A stretch of DNA of 64,000 nt from an uncultured Methylococcaceae bacterium. Lineage in GTDB: Bacteria > Pseudomonadota > Gammaproteobacteria > Methylococcales > Methylomonadaceae. A model generated the notes under the pieces. It made no database searches. It worked only from the letters and a program-made list of their open reading frames with translations, and was not told the origin of the DNA. Below are positions 26,496 through 35,795 of this stretch, piece by piece; the first letter of the stretch is position 1, and each line of letters begins with the position of its first letter. A program made the position numbers and the translations under genes. The stretch is from positions 1 to 64,000 of the forward strand of contig CAJXMF010000006.1 of assembly GCA_913056195.1 (NCBI GenBank), in the 5' to 3' direction.

Positions 26496-26511
26496 CCTGA
26501 GGAGAATCCGC

Positions 26512-27501
26512 ATGAAGAAATTCATCAACGACACCGAAACCCTGCTCGATGAAAGTATTGTCGGCTTCGCCAAAGCCCATAGTGATATTGTTCAACTTCA
26601 TACAGAACCCACGTTTATCCGCCGCAACAGCGATACCAAAGCCGACAAAGTTGTCATCATTTCGGGTGGCGGTTCCGGTCACGAACCGCTACATACAGGC
26701 TTTGTCGGCCAAGGTATGCTTGATGCGGCCTGCCCCGGTCAAATTTTCACCTCCCCGACACCGGATCAGATGCTGGCTGCGGCTGAAGCCACCGAAAATG
26801 GGGGCGGGGTATTATTTATTGTTAAAAATTACGCCGGTGACGTGATGAATTTTGAAATTGCCGCCGAAATGCTCGACATACCCAATGAAAGTGTATTGGT
26901 CGATGATGACGTTTCCCTGCCTAAAGATCACAGCACGGGCCGACGCGGCGTTGCCGGCACCTTAATCGTCGAAAAAATTGTCGGTGCAGCCGCCGAACAA
27001 GGCTACGACCTGGCCGCCTGTAAAGCATTAGGCAATAAAGTGGTCAACGCGACGGCATCCATGGGCGTTGCTTTGAGCAGTTGCACCGTCCCGGCACTGG
27101 GCAAACCCACCTTTGAATTGGCCGACGACGAAATGGAGATGGGTGTCGGCATCCATGGTGAACGTGGCCGCGAAACCCTTAAACTGGCTCCGGCCACAGA
27201 AATTGTCAAGCATCTGACCCAAGCGATTGACGAAGACCTGAGCCCCGAAAAAGGCCAGCGCATTTTATTGCATGTGAATGGATTTGGCGCAACGCCGCTG
27301 CTGGAATTACATTTAATGTATGACCTGGCCGCCCAACATTATCAACAGCAAGGCATCGAAATATGCCGCTCCCTGGTTGGCACATTCACCACATCGTTAG
27401 ATATGGCAGGCTGTTCGATAACCGTCACCCTGCTGGATGATGAAATGTTGTCATTATGGGATGCGCCCGTCAACACAGCCGCATTACGCTGGAAAATTTA
27501 A
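26512..27501 (+). CDS. dhaK: Dihydroxyacetone kinase, DhaK subunit
   Basis: Binds dihydroxyacetone covalently through a His hemiaminal and presents it for phosphorylation. 329 aa with VVIISGGGSGHEPLHTGFVG, FIVKNYAGDVMNFEIAAEM, HSTGRRGVAGTLIVEKI and EMGVGIHGERG, which holds the active-site His. It is the separate-subunit type rather than the fused ATP-dependent kinase. A GAGGAG ribosome-binding site precedes it. DhaL lies just downstream but convergent; DhaM is not seen. Confidence 0.94.
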   Translation: MKKFINDTETLLDESIVGFAKAHSDIVQLHTEPTFIRRNSDTKADKVVIISGGGSGHEPLHTGFVGQGMLDAACPGQIFTSPTPDQMLAAAEATENGGGVLFIVKNYAGDVMNFEIAAEMLDIPNESVLVDDDVSLPKDHSTGRRGVAGTLIVEKIVGAAAEQGYDLAACKALGNKVVNATASMGVALSSCTVPALGKPTFELADDEMEMGVGIHGERGRETLKLAPATEIVKHLTQAIDEDLSPEKGQRILLHVNGFGATPLLELHLMYDLAAQHYQQQGIEICRSLVGTFTTSLDMAGCSITVTLLDDEMLSLWDAPVNTAALRWKI

Positions 27502-27516
27502 CCTCATCCTGAAAAC

Positions 27517-27544
27517 GGCAAGCGCCGCGCTATGGGCGCTTGCC
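27517..27544. terminator. Shared hairpin between convergent dhaK and dhaL
   Basis: GGCAAGCGCC and GGCGCTTGCC form a 10-bp GC-rich stem with an 8-nt loop, placed between the facing stop codons. T-runs are lacking on both sides, so efficiency is uncertain. Confidence 0.55.
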
Positions 27545-27569
27545 AGATTGCAATCACAGCTTTACATCA

Positions 27570-28205
27570 TCACACAGATTGCTCAATCACCTTGCTAACA
27601 GCCTTTATCATCAATTGCGCCGTCTGCGCTCCGGCATCGATATGGCCTTTGCTGCGCTCACCCAGGAATGACGCACGCCCTTTCGTCGCAATCATATCGC
27701 GTGTCGCCTCTACGCCTTGTTCAGCAACCGCATTGATTTCGGCCAGCAATGTTTTTAAGTCCAGCTGCTGAGCCACGCCTTTCTGTAACGTTTCCGCCAC
27801 CGGCACTAACACATCGAGCATGGTTTTTTCCCCGACATCCGCTCTGCCCCGTTTCTTGATCGACTCGACGCCGGCCATAAACGCCTCGGCAAATACAGCG
27901 GCATCAACCTCTTTGCCCTTAGCTGTCTTCGCCATCGTCACCAGAAAACTACCATATAAAGAGCCTGATGCACCGCCAATCGTGGACATGACAATCATGC
28001 CCATTTTCTGCCAGGCCGATGGCCAATCAAGACCGACTAATTCATCCTGTTTCTTACGCAGCGCCTCAAACCCCCGCTGTAAATTATAGACATGATCGCC
28101 ATCACCGATTTCCTGATCCAGCGCCGTGACCTGCTCGGCATTATCATTGATAATCTGTTCCATTGCGGCAATCATTTCGGGCAAAAGAGATGTTTCTATG
28201 CTCAT
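27570..28205 (-). CDS. dhaL: Dihydroxyacetone kinase, DhaL subunit
   Basis: Nucleotide-binding subunit. 211 aa with the Mg-binding Asp cluster in VTALDQEIGDGDHVYNLQRG, GGASGSLYGSFLVTMA, and a C-terminal DMIATKGRASFLGERSKGHI followed by DAGAQTA. In PTS-type systems DhaL holds ADP that is rephosphorylated by DhaM, while some bacteria use DhaK and DhaL with ATP. The gene faces dhaK, so the subunits are not in one transcript, which is unusual. Confidence 0.93.
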   Translation of the reverse strand: MSIETSLLPEMIAAMEQIINDNAEQVTALDQEIGDGDHVYNLQRGFEALRKKQDELVGLDWPSAWQKMGMIVMSTIGGASGSLYGSFLVTMAKTAKGKEVDAAVFAEAFMAGVESIKKRGRADVGEKTMLDVLVPVAETLQKGVAQQLDLKTLLAEINAVAEQGVEATRDMIATKGRASFLGERSKGHIDAGAQTAQLMIKAVSKVIEQSV

Positions 28206-28323
28206 TAGTGCTGACTCCTGAAAAAATAGTTACCTGACAAAATTGAACTGAGAATACTCTACCTGCTTTCATACTGTCCAGCCTAATATTGCCAGTTATC
28301 ACGCCTGATGCTAATCTGCACCT

Positions 28324-29226
28324 ATGAGCACAAATCCAATCGACATCGATGTTTTATGCGTTGGCCACGCCTGCTACGACCTGATTTTTCAAGTCGATCA
28401 TCACCCGGCAGCCGATGAAAAAATTTTTGCCGAGCAGCATCAAGCCTGTGGTGGAGGCCCTGCGGCCAATGGCGCCGTTGCGGTCTCTCGTTTAGGTTTC
28501 AAAGCCGCCTTTGCTGGCTTTTTAGGCACTGATTTATATGGTGACCGCCACTTGTCTGAATTTCAACAGGAGAATATTGACACCACGCTGTTAATTCGCG
28601 GCCACCAGCCCACACCCGTTTCTATCATTCTGGTTAAACCTGACGGCACGCGCGCCTTGGTCAATTACAAAGGCGAAACCCGCCCCCTTTCCCGACACAG
28701 CCTGGACTTCACCCGGCTTGACTTCAAAACCGTTCTGTTTGACGGCCACGAACCTGAAATTTCAGTTGAATTGGCAACATATTGTACGCAGCAACAGATT
28801 CCGATGGTGCTGGATGCAGGCTCCATTCACAAAGGCACCCTGGCCTTGATGGACAAGGTAGACTACCTGGTCTGTTCAGAAAAATTTGCCCGACAATTTG
28901 CCGGTACGCCCGAAGCCGCCCTGTCGGTATTGGCTGAAAAAGCGCCGGTCGTCATCATTACCTTGGGGCAAGATGGCTTGATCTGGAAAACGGCCACACA
29001 ACAGGGGCAATTTCGCGCATTCAACATTACTGCCATGGATACAACAGGCGCTGGCGATGCCTTTCATGGTGCGTTCAGTGCCGCCATCGCCGACAATATG
29101 AGGCTAGACGATGCCTTATATTATGCCAGCGCGACCGGCGCATTATGCTGCACCAAAATCGGTGCCAGAACCGGACTGCCTGACGGCAATGAACTGACTC
29201 AGTTTCTGAACACATACCGTTTGTAG
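28324..29226 (+). CDS. PfkB/ribokinase-family sugar kinase
   Basis: ATP-dependent carbohydrate kinase of 300 aa. The N-terminus has DVLCVGHACYDLIFQVD and the glycine pair region ACGGGPAANGAVAVSRLG. The PfkB signature 2 is MDTTGAGDAFHGAFSAAIA with the catalytic Asp. Substrate is uncertain: its place just upstream of the Entner-Doudoroff operon would suit a 2-keto-3-deoxygluconate or similar sugar-acid kinase, but fructose- and ribose-type kinases look alike at this level. It diverges from dhaL. Confidence 0.85.
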   Translation: MSTNPIDIDVLCVGHACYDLIFQVDHHPAADEKIFAEQHQACGGGPAANGAVAVSRLGFKAAFAGFLGTDLYGDRHLSEFQQENIDTTLLIRGHQPTPVSIILVKPDGTRALVNYKGETRPLSRHSLDFTRLDFKTVLFDGHEPEISVELATYCTQQQIPMVLDAGSIHKGTLALMDKVDYLVCSEKFARQFAGTPEAALSVLAEKAPVVIITLGQDGLIWKTATQQGQFRAFNITAMDTTGAGDAFHGAFSAAIADNMRLDDALYYASATGALCCTKIGARTGLPDGNELTQFLNTYRL

Positions 29227-29239
29227 CACCGCCGCCAAC

Positions 29240-29268
29240 TTGTGACGAATGATACTGGCCTATATAAT
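29240..29268 (+). promoter_or_regulatory. Sigma-70 promoter of the zwf-pgl-edd-eda operon
   Basis: TTGTGA (29240-29245), a 17-bp spacer and a perfect TATAAT (29263-29268) lie about 35 bp before the zwf ATG. Two small GGCC-based inverted repeats overlap and follow the -10 box and might be regulatory. Confidence 0.6.
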
Positions 29269-29302
29269 GGCCTGTTTTTTGTGGCCAGGAATTTGAATAA
29301 AT

Positions 29303-30772
29303 ATGGTATCAAACACAACGTATAAACCGTGTGATCTGGTTATTTATGGCGGCTTGGGCGACCTTGCCACCCGTAAACTGATTATCTCCCTGTTTCGGCT
29401 GGAAAAAGCCGGGCTACTCGAAAACGACAGCACGATTATCGCCGTTGACCGCTATAACAAAACCCGCGACGACTTTATTGCCATCACCCGTGACAGCCTG
29501 AAAAAATTCTTGAATGACGAAATTGACCCAGCCTTGTGGGAAAAATTTCAACAACGTCTAAACTACCTACAAATGGATCTGACGCAAATGCAGGATTATG
29601 GCAAGCTGAAACCACGGCTCTCACCAGAAACACATGTTTTGGTGAATTATCTGGCGGTTTCTCCTGTACTGTTCAAATCCATTTGCCATGGCTTGCAACA
29701 GGCCGGTGTTTTAAATGATGAAGCGCGTATCGTCATGGAAAAACCGATTGGCCATGACTTAAAATCCTGCATCGAAATCAATGATGTGGTCTCTGAAGTT
29801 TTTCATGAAGAACAAATCTTTCGCATCGACCATTATCTGGGCAAGGAAACTGTGCTTAATCTGCTGGCGTTACGCTTTGCCAATTCCATTTTTACCACCA
29901 ACTGGGATCATAACAGTATTGACCATATTCAGATTACGGTTGCCGAAGCGGTGGGCATTGAAGGTCGCTGGGACTATTTTGACCATACCGGACAATTACA
30001 TGACATGCTGCAAAACCATTTATTGCAGATTTTAACCTTTGTCACCATGGAACCCCCGGTAAACCTGGAAGCTTCCAGCATTCGCAGCGAGAAAATCAAA
30101 GTATTAAAAGCATTGCGCCCCATTACACCCCATAATGTTGAACAGGCCACAGTTCGCGGTCAATACGCGGCAGGCTTTCAACAGGCCACACCGGTACCCG
30201 GCTACCTTGAGGAAGAAGGCGCCAACCCGGACAGTGATACTGAAACCTTTGTCGCACTCAGGGTCGACATTGATAACTGGCGTTGGGCCGGTGTCCCGGT
30301 CTATTTACGCACCGGCAAGCGCATGAATTACAAACGCACTGAAATTGTTATCAATTTCAAACAACTGCCTCATAATATTTTTAAAGACAGCTATAAAAAC
30401 CTGCCCGCTAACAAGCTGATTATTCATTTACAACCCAATGAAGGTATCGACATTGAAGTTCTTAACAAAATACCGGGCATTGATGGCGATATTAAATTGC
30501 AAAAAACCAGACTGGATTTGAGTTTTTCCGAAGCCTTTGAAAAAAGCAGCCTGTTCGGCGGCTATGAAAAACTGATTCTGGAAGCCCTGCGTGGTAATCC
30601 GACATTATTCCTGAGTCGAGAAGAAATCGAACAAGCCTGGGCCTGGGTCGATTCGATTCAAACCGCCTGGAAAACACAATCGCTTCATTCGACCCAATAC
30701 CCTGCAGGCACTTGGGGTCCTATCACATCAGACAGCTTATTGGCACGCGACGGCCGCGCCTGGGAAGCATGA
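29303..30772 (+). CDS. zwf: Glucose-6-phosphate 1-dehydrogenase
   Basis: Oxidises glucose 6-phosphate to 6-phosphogluconolactone with NAD(P). 489 aa, full length. The Rossmann motif is VIYGGLGDLATRKLIISLF, the substrate signature RIDHYLGKETVLNLLALRFAN, and the C-terminal domain contains YLRTGKRMNYKRTEIVINFK. It opens the Entner-Doudoroff operon. In RuMP bacteria this enzyme serves both cleavage of fixed hexose and the dissimilatory formaldehyde oxidation cycle. Confidence 0.97.
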   Translation: MVSNTTYKPCDLVIYGGLGDLATRKLIISLFRLEKAGLLENDSTIIAVDRYNKTRDDFIAITRDSLKKFLNDEIDPALWEKFQQRLNYLQMDLTQMQDYGKLKPRLSPETHVLVNYLAVSPVLFKSICHGLQQAGVLNDEARIVMEKPIGHDLKSCIEINDVVSEVFHEEQIFRIDHYLGKETVLNLLALRFANSIFTTNWDHNSIDHIQITVAEAVGIEGRWDYFDHTGQLHDMLQNHLLQILTFVTMEPPVNLEASSIRSEKIKVLKALRPITPHNVEQATVRGQYAAGFQQATPVPGYLEEEGANPDSDTETFVALRVDIDNWRWAGVPVYLRTGKRMNYKRTEIVINFKQLPHNIFKDSYKNLPANKLIIHLQPNEGIDIEVLNKIPGIDGDIKLQKTRLDLSFSEAFEKSSLFGGYEKLILEALRGNPTLFLSREEIEQAWAWVDSIQTAWKTQSLHSTQYPAGTWGPITSDSLLARDGRAWEA

Positions 30773-30783
30773 GGTAAATTACA

Positions 30784-31494
30784 ATGGCCACACAATTTCT
30801 CTTTAAAACCCGCGACGAACTGTTTTCCAGCCTGGCACTGGCGTGTCAACGCCATCTCGATAATGCCTTAACCCAACAGCAATCAGCCACCCTGCTGGTT
30901 TCTGGCGGCAGTACACCAGCGCCGTTATATCAAACCCTGTCTGAATCCGATCTGAACTGGAAAAACATCCATGTTGCTTTAGTCGACGAACGCTGGGTCG
31001 ATAGTGATCACCCCGCCAGTAACGAAGCCTTGATCAAAAAAACATTATTGATTAACCGCGCTGCGATTGCCCCGTTTACGCCGATGAAAACAGCGGCCGA
31101 AACCGCTGCCGAAGGCCAGCCTGAAACAGAACAACATTATCGTCAACTGCCTAAACCCTTTACCGTAACGATTCTCGGCATGGGCAACGACGGCCACACG
31201 GCTTCATTGTTCCCACATGCCGAAGGCCTGGATCAAGCCTTATCACCGGATTACAGCCAACTGACGGCCGCCATTATGGCGCAAAAAAGTGAAGTGACCG
31301 GCGACAACACCGAACGCTTGAGCCTGTCATTGCACGGTCTGTTACAATCTAAACGACTGATTATTTTATTAACGGGCGAAGAAAAACTGGCTGTTTTCAA
31401 ACAGGCTTTAAAACCGGGCCCTGTAGACGATATGCCGGTTCGCGCTATTTTGCGTCAAACCGCTGTCCCGGTTGAGCTGTACTGGGCACCTTAA
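30784..31494 (+). CDS. pgl: 6-phosphogluconolactonase (DevB type)
   Basis: Hydrolyses 6-phosphogluconolactone. 236 aa with LLVSGGSTPAPLYQTLSE, VALVDERWVDSDHPASNE and the signature FTVTILGMGNDGHTASLFPH. It starts 11 bp after zwf with a GAGG ribosome-binding site, so it is in the same operon. Confidence 0.95.
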   Translation: MATQFLFKTRDELFSSLALACQRHLDNALTQQQSATLLVSGGSTPAPLYQTLSESDLNWKNIHVALVDERWVDSDHPASNEALIKKTLLINRAAIAPFTPMKTAAETAAEGQPETEQHYRQLPKPFTVTILGMGNDGHTASLFPHAEGLDQALSPDYSQLTAAIMAQKSEVTGDNTERLSLSLHGLLQSKRLIILLTGEEKLAVFKQALKPGPVDDMPVRAILRQTAVPVELYWAP

Positions 31495-31621
31495 CCCGCT
31501 TTGCACCCCTGCCATACCCTAACAATTTACCCATAGCCTATGTTATTGATTGCAAAGCTGGATTACTCGAAAAACGACTCAACTTTTTGCGCATTGCCAT
31601 AGACAGCAACTGGAGAAAAAC

Positions 31622-33442
31622 ATGCATCCAATTATCGAACAAGTCACACAGGACATCATTGAACGCAGCCATAAGGAACGTAACGCTTACCTGAAATACA
31701 TTGACGCACAGGCTGGAAAAGCGCCTATTCGCTCACACATGCAATGCGCCAACCTGGCCCATGCCTTTGCGGCTTGCCCCATCTCAGAAAAACAGGACCT
31801 GGCCGAAACGCCTAAACCCAATATCGCCATTGTTTCTTCTTACAATGACATGCTTTCGGCACATCAACCGTATAAAAATGCTCCAGACATCATCAAAGAG
31901 GCTATTCGTGAAGCCGGTGGCGTCGCCCAGTTTGCCGCCGGTGTTCCCGCCATGTGTGATGGCGTCACACAGGGACAACCCGGCATGGAACTGTCCTTGT
32001 TCAGTCGCGATTTGATTGCGATGGCAACCGCGATTGGCATGAGCCATAACACATTCGATGGCGCTTTATATTTAGGTATCTGTGACAAAATCGTGCCCGG
32101 TTTACTGATTGGCGCACTGAGTTTTGGCTATTTACCCGCTGTGTTCGTCCCTGCCGGCCCAATGCCTTCAGGGATTACCAATAAAGAAAAAGCCCGTGCC
32201 CGTCAGGCCTATGCCGTCGGCAAAATCGGCCGTAAGGAACTTCTCGAAAAAGAAGCCGCCTCTTATCACTCTGCCGGCACCTGTACCTTCTACGGTACCG
32301 CCAACAGCAATCAAATGATGATGGAAATCATGGGCCTGCATCTCCCCGGCAGCTCCTTCGTCAATCCTTACACGCCGTTACGCGACGAACTTACCCGGCA
32401 GGCTGCCCGTCAGGTATTGAAATTTACCGCAATGGGTGACGATTACCGCCCCATTGCGCGTATGGTTGACGAAAAAGCCCTGGTCAATGCCATCATCGGC
32501 CTGCTCGCCACCGGTGGTTCGACGAACCATACCATGCACCTGATCGCCATTGGCCGCGCGTCCGGTATTACGCTGAACTGGGATGATTTTGACCGCTTGT
32601 CCAAAGTGATTCCCCAACTGACCAAAATCTATCCAAACGGTGCCGCCGATGTCAATCATTTCCACCAGGCAGGCGGCATGGGCGTACTCATCGCTGAATT
32701 ATTAAAACACGGGCTGCTCCATAAAGACATCCTCACCGTCGCCGACGAAAAAGGCATGGATAGTTATACGAAAGAGCCCATACTAACTGGCGTAAAACTC
32801 AGCTGGAAAGCATGCCCTGAACAATCGCGTAACCCGGATGTATTAAGCAGCGTGGAAAAACCCTTTGCACCGATGGGCGGTCTGCATGTCATGAGCGGTA
32901 ATCTGGGTCGCGGCGTTTCCAAGGTATCTGCCGTCGCCGAAGAACATCAAATCATTGAAGCCGCTGCCGTTGTTTTTGACGACCAGGAAGATTTTCTGGC
33001 CGCCTTCAAACGCGGTGAACTGGAAAAAGACTTTGTCGCCGTCATCCGCTTTCAGGGACCACGTGCCAATGGCATGCCAGAGCTACACAAACTCACGCCA
33101 CCACTGGGCGTGCTGCAAGACAAAGGCTTTAACATTGCCCTGGTAACCGATGGTCGGATGTCTGGCGCATCAGGCAAGGTGCCTTCTATTATTCACCTGT
33201 GTCCTGAATGTGAAATGGGCGGCCCGCTGGCGAAGGTTTTGGACGGTGATGTCATTGCCCTGAATCTTCAAACCGGTGATATTAATGTCCTGGTGGATGA
33301 GGATGAATTCAATGCCCGCACACCGATACCGAATCGCGCCAATAATCACCATTATGGCATGGGACGGGAAATGTTCGGACATTTTAGAATGGGCGCATCA
33401 ACGGCCGAAACCGGCGCCTCTAATCTGTTCCCGGTCGATTAA
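31622..33442 (+). CDS. edd: 6-phosphogluconate dehydratase
   Basis: Fe-S enzyme of the IlvD/Edd family converting 6-phosphogluconate to KDPG. From the ATG at 31622, preceded by GGAG, it is 606 aa, the normal size. Cluster-ligand regions are [20 protein letters not shown] and [27 protein letters not shown], followed by NPYTPLRD, separates it from dihydroxyacid dehydratase. [15 protein letters not shown] is the C-terminal signature. It is the third gene of the operon. Confidence 0.96.
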   Translation: MHPIIEQVTQDIIERSHKERNAYLKYIDAQAGKAPIRSHMQCANLAHAFAACPISEKQDLAETPKPNIAIVSSYNDMLSAHQPYKNAPDIIKEAIREAGGVAQFAAGVPAMCDGVTQGQPGMELSLFSRDLIAMATAIGMSHNTFDGALYLGICDKIVPGLLIGALSFGYLPAVFVPAGPMPSGITNKEKARARQAYAVGKIGRKELLEKEAASYHSAGTCTFYGTANSNQMMMEIMGLHLPGSSFVNPYTPLRDELTRQAARQVLKFTAMGDDYRPIARMVDEKALVNAIIGLLATGGSTNHTMHLIAIGRASGITLNWDDFDRLSKVIPQLTKIYPNGAADVNHFHQAGGMGVLIAELLKHGLLHKDILTVADEKGMDSYTKEPILTGVKLSWKACPEQSRNPDVLSSVEKPFAPMGGLHVMSGNLGRGVSKVSAVAEEHQIIEAAAVVFDDQEDFLAAFKRGELEKDFVAVIRFQGPRANGMPELHKLTPPLGVLQDKGFNIALVTDGRMSGASGKVPSIIHLCPECEMGGPLAKVLDGDVIALNLQTGDINVLVDEDEFNARTPIPNRANNHHYGMGREMFGHFRMGASTAETGASNLFPVD

Positions 33443-33479
33443 GCCAACTATCTTCATTAAATATCTAACGGAAAGAATT

Positions 33480-34106
33480 ATGCCAACCATTCAAGACATT
33501 ATGAACACCTCCCCGGTTATTCCGGTCATGGTCATCAATAAACTCGAACATGCCGTGCCTTTAGCCAATGCCCTGGTTGAAGGTGGTCTGAAGGTATTGG
33601 AAATCACGCTGCGCACACCGGTTGCACTGGATGCCATTCGCCAAATCAAGACGGAAGTCAGCGGTGCTATCGTTGGTGCCGGCACGGTTATCAATATTGA
33701 TACCTTAAACCAGGCCGTTGACGCCGGCTCTGAATTTTTAGTCAGCCCTGGCGTCACAAACAGCCTCATCGACCATGCGATCAACACCGGTGTGCCGATT
33801 CTGCCCGGCGTCGCCACCCCCAGCGAAGCCATGACACTCATGGAAAAAGGCCTGACGGCCATGAAGTTTTTCCCGGCGGAAGCGGCAGGCGGTGTACCGA
33901 TGCTAAAATCCATCGGTGGCCCGTTACCGCAAATCACCTTCTGCCCAACAGGCGGGGTCAATCCTGAAAATGCCAAACACTACCTGGCGTTAAAAAATGT
34001 TGCCTGTGTCGGTGGCTCCTGGATGGCACCAGCCGACCTGGTCGATGCCGAAAACTGGGATGAAATCCGCCTGCGCGCTCAACAAGCGGCGATGATTTCC
34101 CGCTAA
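33480..34106 (+). CDS. eda: KDPG aldolase (2-dehydro-3-deoxy-phosphogluconate aldolase)
   Basis: Cleaves KDPG to pyruvate and glyceraldehyde 3-phosphate. From the ATG at 33480 it is 208 aa. Motifs are PVIPVMVINKLEHAVPLANA, GGLKVLEITLRTPVAL (catalytic Glu), IVGAGTVIN, and the Schiff-base Lys in LTAMKFFPAEAAGG, then FCPTGGVNPENA. It follows edd by 37 bp and closes the operon; a terminator-like hairpin lies just after. Confidence 0.97.
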   Translation: MPTIQDIMNTSPVIPVMVINKLEHAVPLANALVEGGLKVLEITLRTPVALDAIRQIKTEVSGAIVGAGTVINIDTLNQAVDAGSEFLVSPGVTNSLIDHAINTGVPILPGVATPSEAMTLMEKGLTAMKFFPAEAAGGVPMLKSIGGPLPQITFCPTGGVNPENAKHYLALKNVACVGGSWMAPADLVDAENWDEIRLRAQQAAMISR

Positions 34107-34118
34107 CCGTACCGATAC

Positions 34119-34145
34119 AATGGGTTTGTTTTCAACAAACCCATT
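34119..34145 (+). terminator. Hairpin terminator after eda
   Basis: AATGGGTTTGTT and AACAAACCCATT form a perfect 12-bp stem with a 3-nt loop, 12 bp beyond the eda stop. The 3' side lacks a long T-run. Confidence 0.65.
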
Positions 34146-34252
34146 GAACGTCTACACACTGTCTCCGACAGCGCAATCATCGTTTACATTTGCCATCGAA
34201 TATCCGACTATGGTTTCATTGAAGCGGATAACCGCTATCTGGAGATTTACTC

Positions 34253-34816
34253 ATGCCGATAAAAACCCTCATCGCCTTATTTATTATAACGAGCAGCCTG
34301 CTTAGCCATTCAACCCTTTCTGCCACTAAAGGTAACGCTCTCATGCCATTTACACTCGAATCCAAATCGTTTACTCAAGGGGGAGACATTCCCACACGTT
34401 TTACCTGTGAAGGTGATAATATCTCGCCTGAGCTCACCTGGTCCGGCGTACCACAAAACACGAAAAGCCTGGTTTTAATGGTTACCGACCCGGATGCGCC
34501 TGATCCTGCGGCACCTAAAATGACTTGGATTCATTGGTTGCTTTATAACATTCCGCCAAGCATCACTGAATTAAGCGAAAATTTTCACCCTGACAAAACG
34601 ATTAAAGAAGGTAAAAACGATTGGCACAAAACGGGATACGGCGGCCCTTGCCCACCCATTGGCCGTCACCGCTATTTCTTTACGCTATACGCCCTTGATA
34701 TTGTGCTGCCGGATTTAAAACAGCCCAACAAAAGCACACTGGAAAAAGCAATGGCCGAACATATTATCGACCAGGCTGAACTCATTGGCACTTACCAGAA
34801 GAAATCCTGGTTTTAG
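34253..34816 (+). CDS. Exported YbhB/YbcL-family (PEBP) protein
   Basis: Phosphatidylethanolamine-binding-protein fold of 187 aa with a signal peptide (about residues 1-23, LIALFIITSSLLSHSTLSA), which many bacterial members lack. The ligand-pocket motifs are FTCEGDNISPELTWSGVP, VTDPDAPDP, WIHWLLYNIP and YGGPCPPIGRHRYFFTLYAL. The physiological ligand of bacterial members is unclear. It stands alone after the eda terminator, and an ATG with GGAG before it sets the start. Confidence 0.9.
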   Translation: MPIKTLIALFIITSSLLSHSTLSATKGNALMPFTLESKSFTQGGDIPTRFTCEGDNISPELTWSGVPQNTKSLVLMVTDPDAPDPAAPKMTWIHWLLYNIPPSITELSENFHPDKTIKEGKNDWHKTGYGGPCPPIGRHRYFFTLYALDIVLPDLKQPNKSTLEKAMAEHIIDQAELIGTYQKKSWF

Positions 34817-34862
34817 GCCTGTCGCATGTGAGTTTATTTCATCTCTTCCTTATGATATCAGG

Positions 34863-35043
34863 CTCACCCAAAGCAGTTTTCTGCGTGGTAGCAATATTTT
34901 CATGCCCTGGTAAGGTTTGTATATCAACCAACTATACATCCTTTTCCAGCAACCTCGTAGCGTAAGTTTGCCGGAGCTTATGCGGCCTGGCTTTCTTGTC
35001 TATGCGCAGGCCTTATCGACCAATTTCTTTAAATACGCACGGG
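34863..35043 (-). pseudogene. Tyrosine recombinase (integrase) C-terminal remnant
   Basis: The minus strand reads AYLKKLVDKACA, then after a one-base shift IDKKARPHKLRQTYATRLLE, a stop codon (TAG after KDV), and LVDIQTLPGHENIATTQ. This is the catalytic block of XerC/phage-type recombinases (H-x-L-R and L-G-H-E/D-N-x-x-T-T patterns) with a frameshift and a nonsense codon. Only about 60 residues survive. It marks an old integrated element at this site. Confidence 0.75.
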
Positions 35044-35211
35044 CGGCATGCGCCTCCTTCCCTCGTTAAATAGCTAACAAAATTTTACGTCGACAAGCTT
35101 GCATTTGCGCCAGTCGCTTCCAGCTTCGGTCAGCCAGGCACGCCAGATGTTCTAATCAGAGTTGTAGTTGTATGTAGCAGGTGATGTCGGCATGGCCCTT
35201 TGTGAGAAATT

Positions 35212-35312
35212 CCAGAAATTCCTTTTTGGTCTTTTTCTACTTTCTTTAATACCTCAATCTGGTATCTTAGTAGTTCGGTCAGTTGGCTATATTTCTTCAT
35301 AAGCGTTCTCAT
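35212..35312 (-). pseudogene. IS30-family transposase N-terminal remnant
   Basis: The minus strand encodes MKKYSQLTELLRYQIEVLKK followed by DQKGIS, resembling the start of IS30-family transposases (YSQLT-E-RYQI-LL--G-SQ-EIA). Similarity stops there and the frame ends without the catalytic domain. With the integrase fragment nearby it marks a decayed mobile region. The rest of 34817-35422 holds no intact gene. Confidence 0.55.
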
Positions 35313-35422
35313 CTTTGGTCGGATTGGAAGAGCCAGAACTATACCGGTTGACCTCTTACAACCCTAAAAAAATGAATTGCATTTTTGAGTTGAATCCAGG
35401 ATGGACAACAAGAGGATAAACA

Positions 35423-35587
35423 ATGAGTGATGATAAGCAGAAAGTAGTTGTAACTGATATTCAGATGCCATTTATGTCAATGGTCATATTTATGGTGAAG
35501 TGGATTGTCGCTTCAATCCCGGCATTCTTTCTTCTGGGAATTATTGCTTCGATATTTATGGGAATTTTCGGTGGTATGATGATGTAG
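35423..35587 (+). CDS. 54-aa small membrane protein
   Basis: ATG preceded by AGAGGA at good spacing opens a 54-codon ORF: a polar start (MSDDKQKVVVTDIQMPFMS), one long hydrophobic stretch (about residues 19-50) and a Gly/Met-rich end (GIFGGMMM). I do not recognise the family. The strong ribosome-binding site and membrane-helix composition argue that it is real. A strong terminator lies 130 bp downstream. It sits just past the mobile-element debris. Confidence 0.6.
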   Translation: MSDDKQKVVVTDIQMPFMSMVIFMVKWIVASIPAFFLLGIIASIFMGIFGGMMM

Positions 35588-35715
35588 CGAGAGTTATCCA
35601 CAAAAACCCTGGGTAAGTTCGCGCGCATATCATACCAATCGCTGCCAATGCCTTACATAATAACGGATTAGGTTGAATTGGCTACAAGTTGGTGAAACAT
35701 TCTTCCAGAATAGGG

Positions 35716-35754
35716 AACAGCCTCGCAACTGGGTTCGCTGCGAGGCTGTTTTAT
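35716..35754. terminator. Intrinsic terminator
   Basis: AACAGCCTCGCA and TGCGAGGCTGTT form a perfect 12-bp stem with an 11-nt loop, followed by TTAT on the plus strand. It lies between the 54-aa gene and the convergent 219-aa gene and could serve either. Confidence 0.75.
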
Positions 35755-35795
35755 GAAAGGGAGTTGATATGAAATAACTTGACGATTATATCCAG

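Noticed and set aside
35130-35312. A 60-codon frame starting MRTLMKKYSQL as an intact gene
   Set aside because: Only the first 30 or so residues resemble a transposase; the rest is out of frame or unrelated, so it is listed as a remnant.
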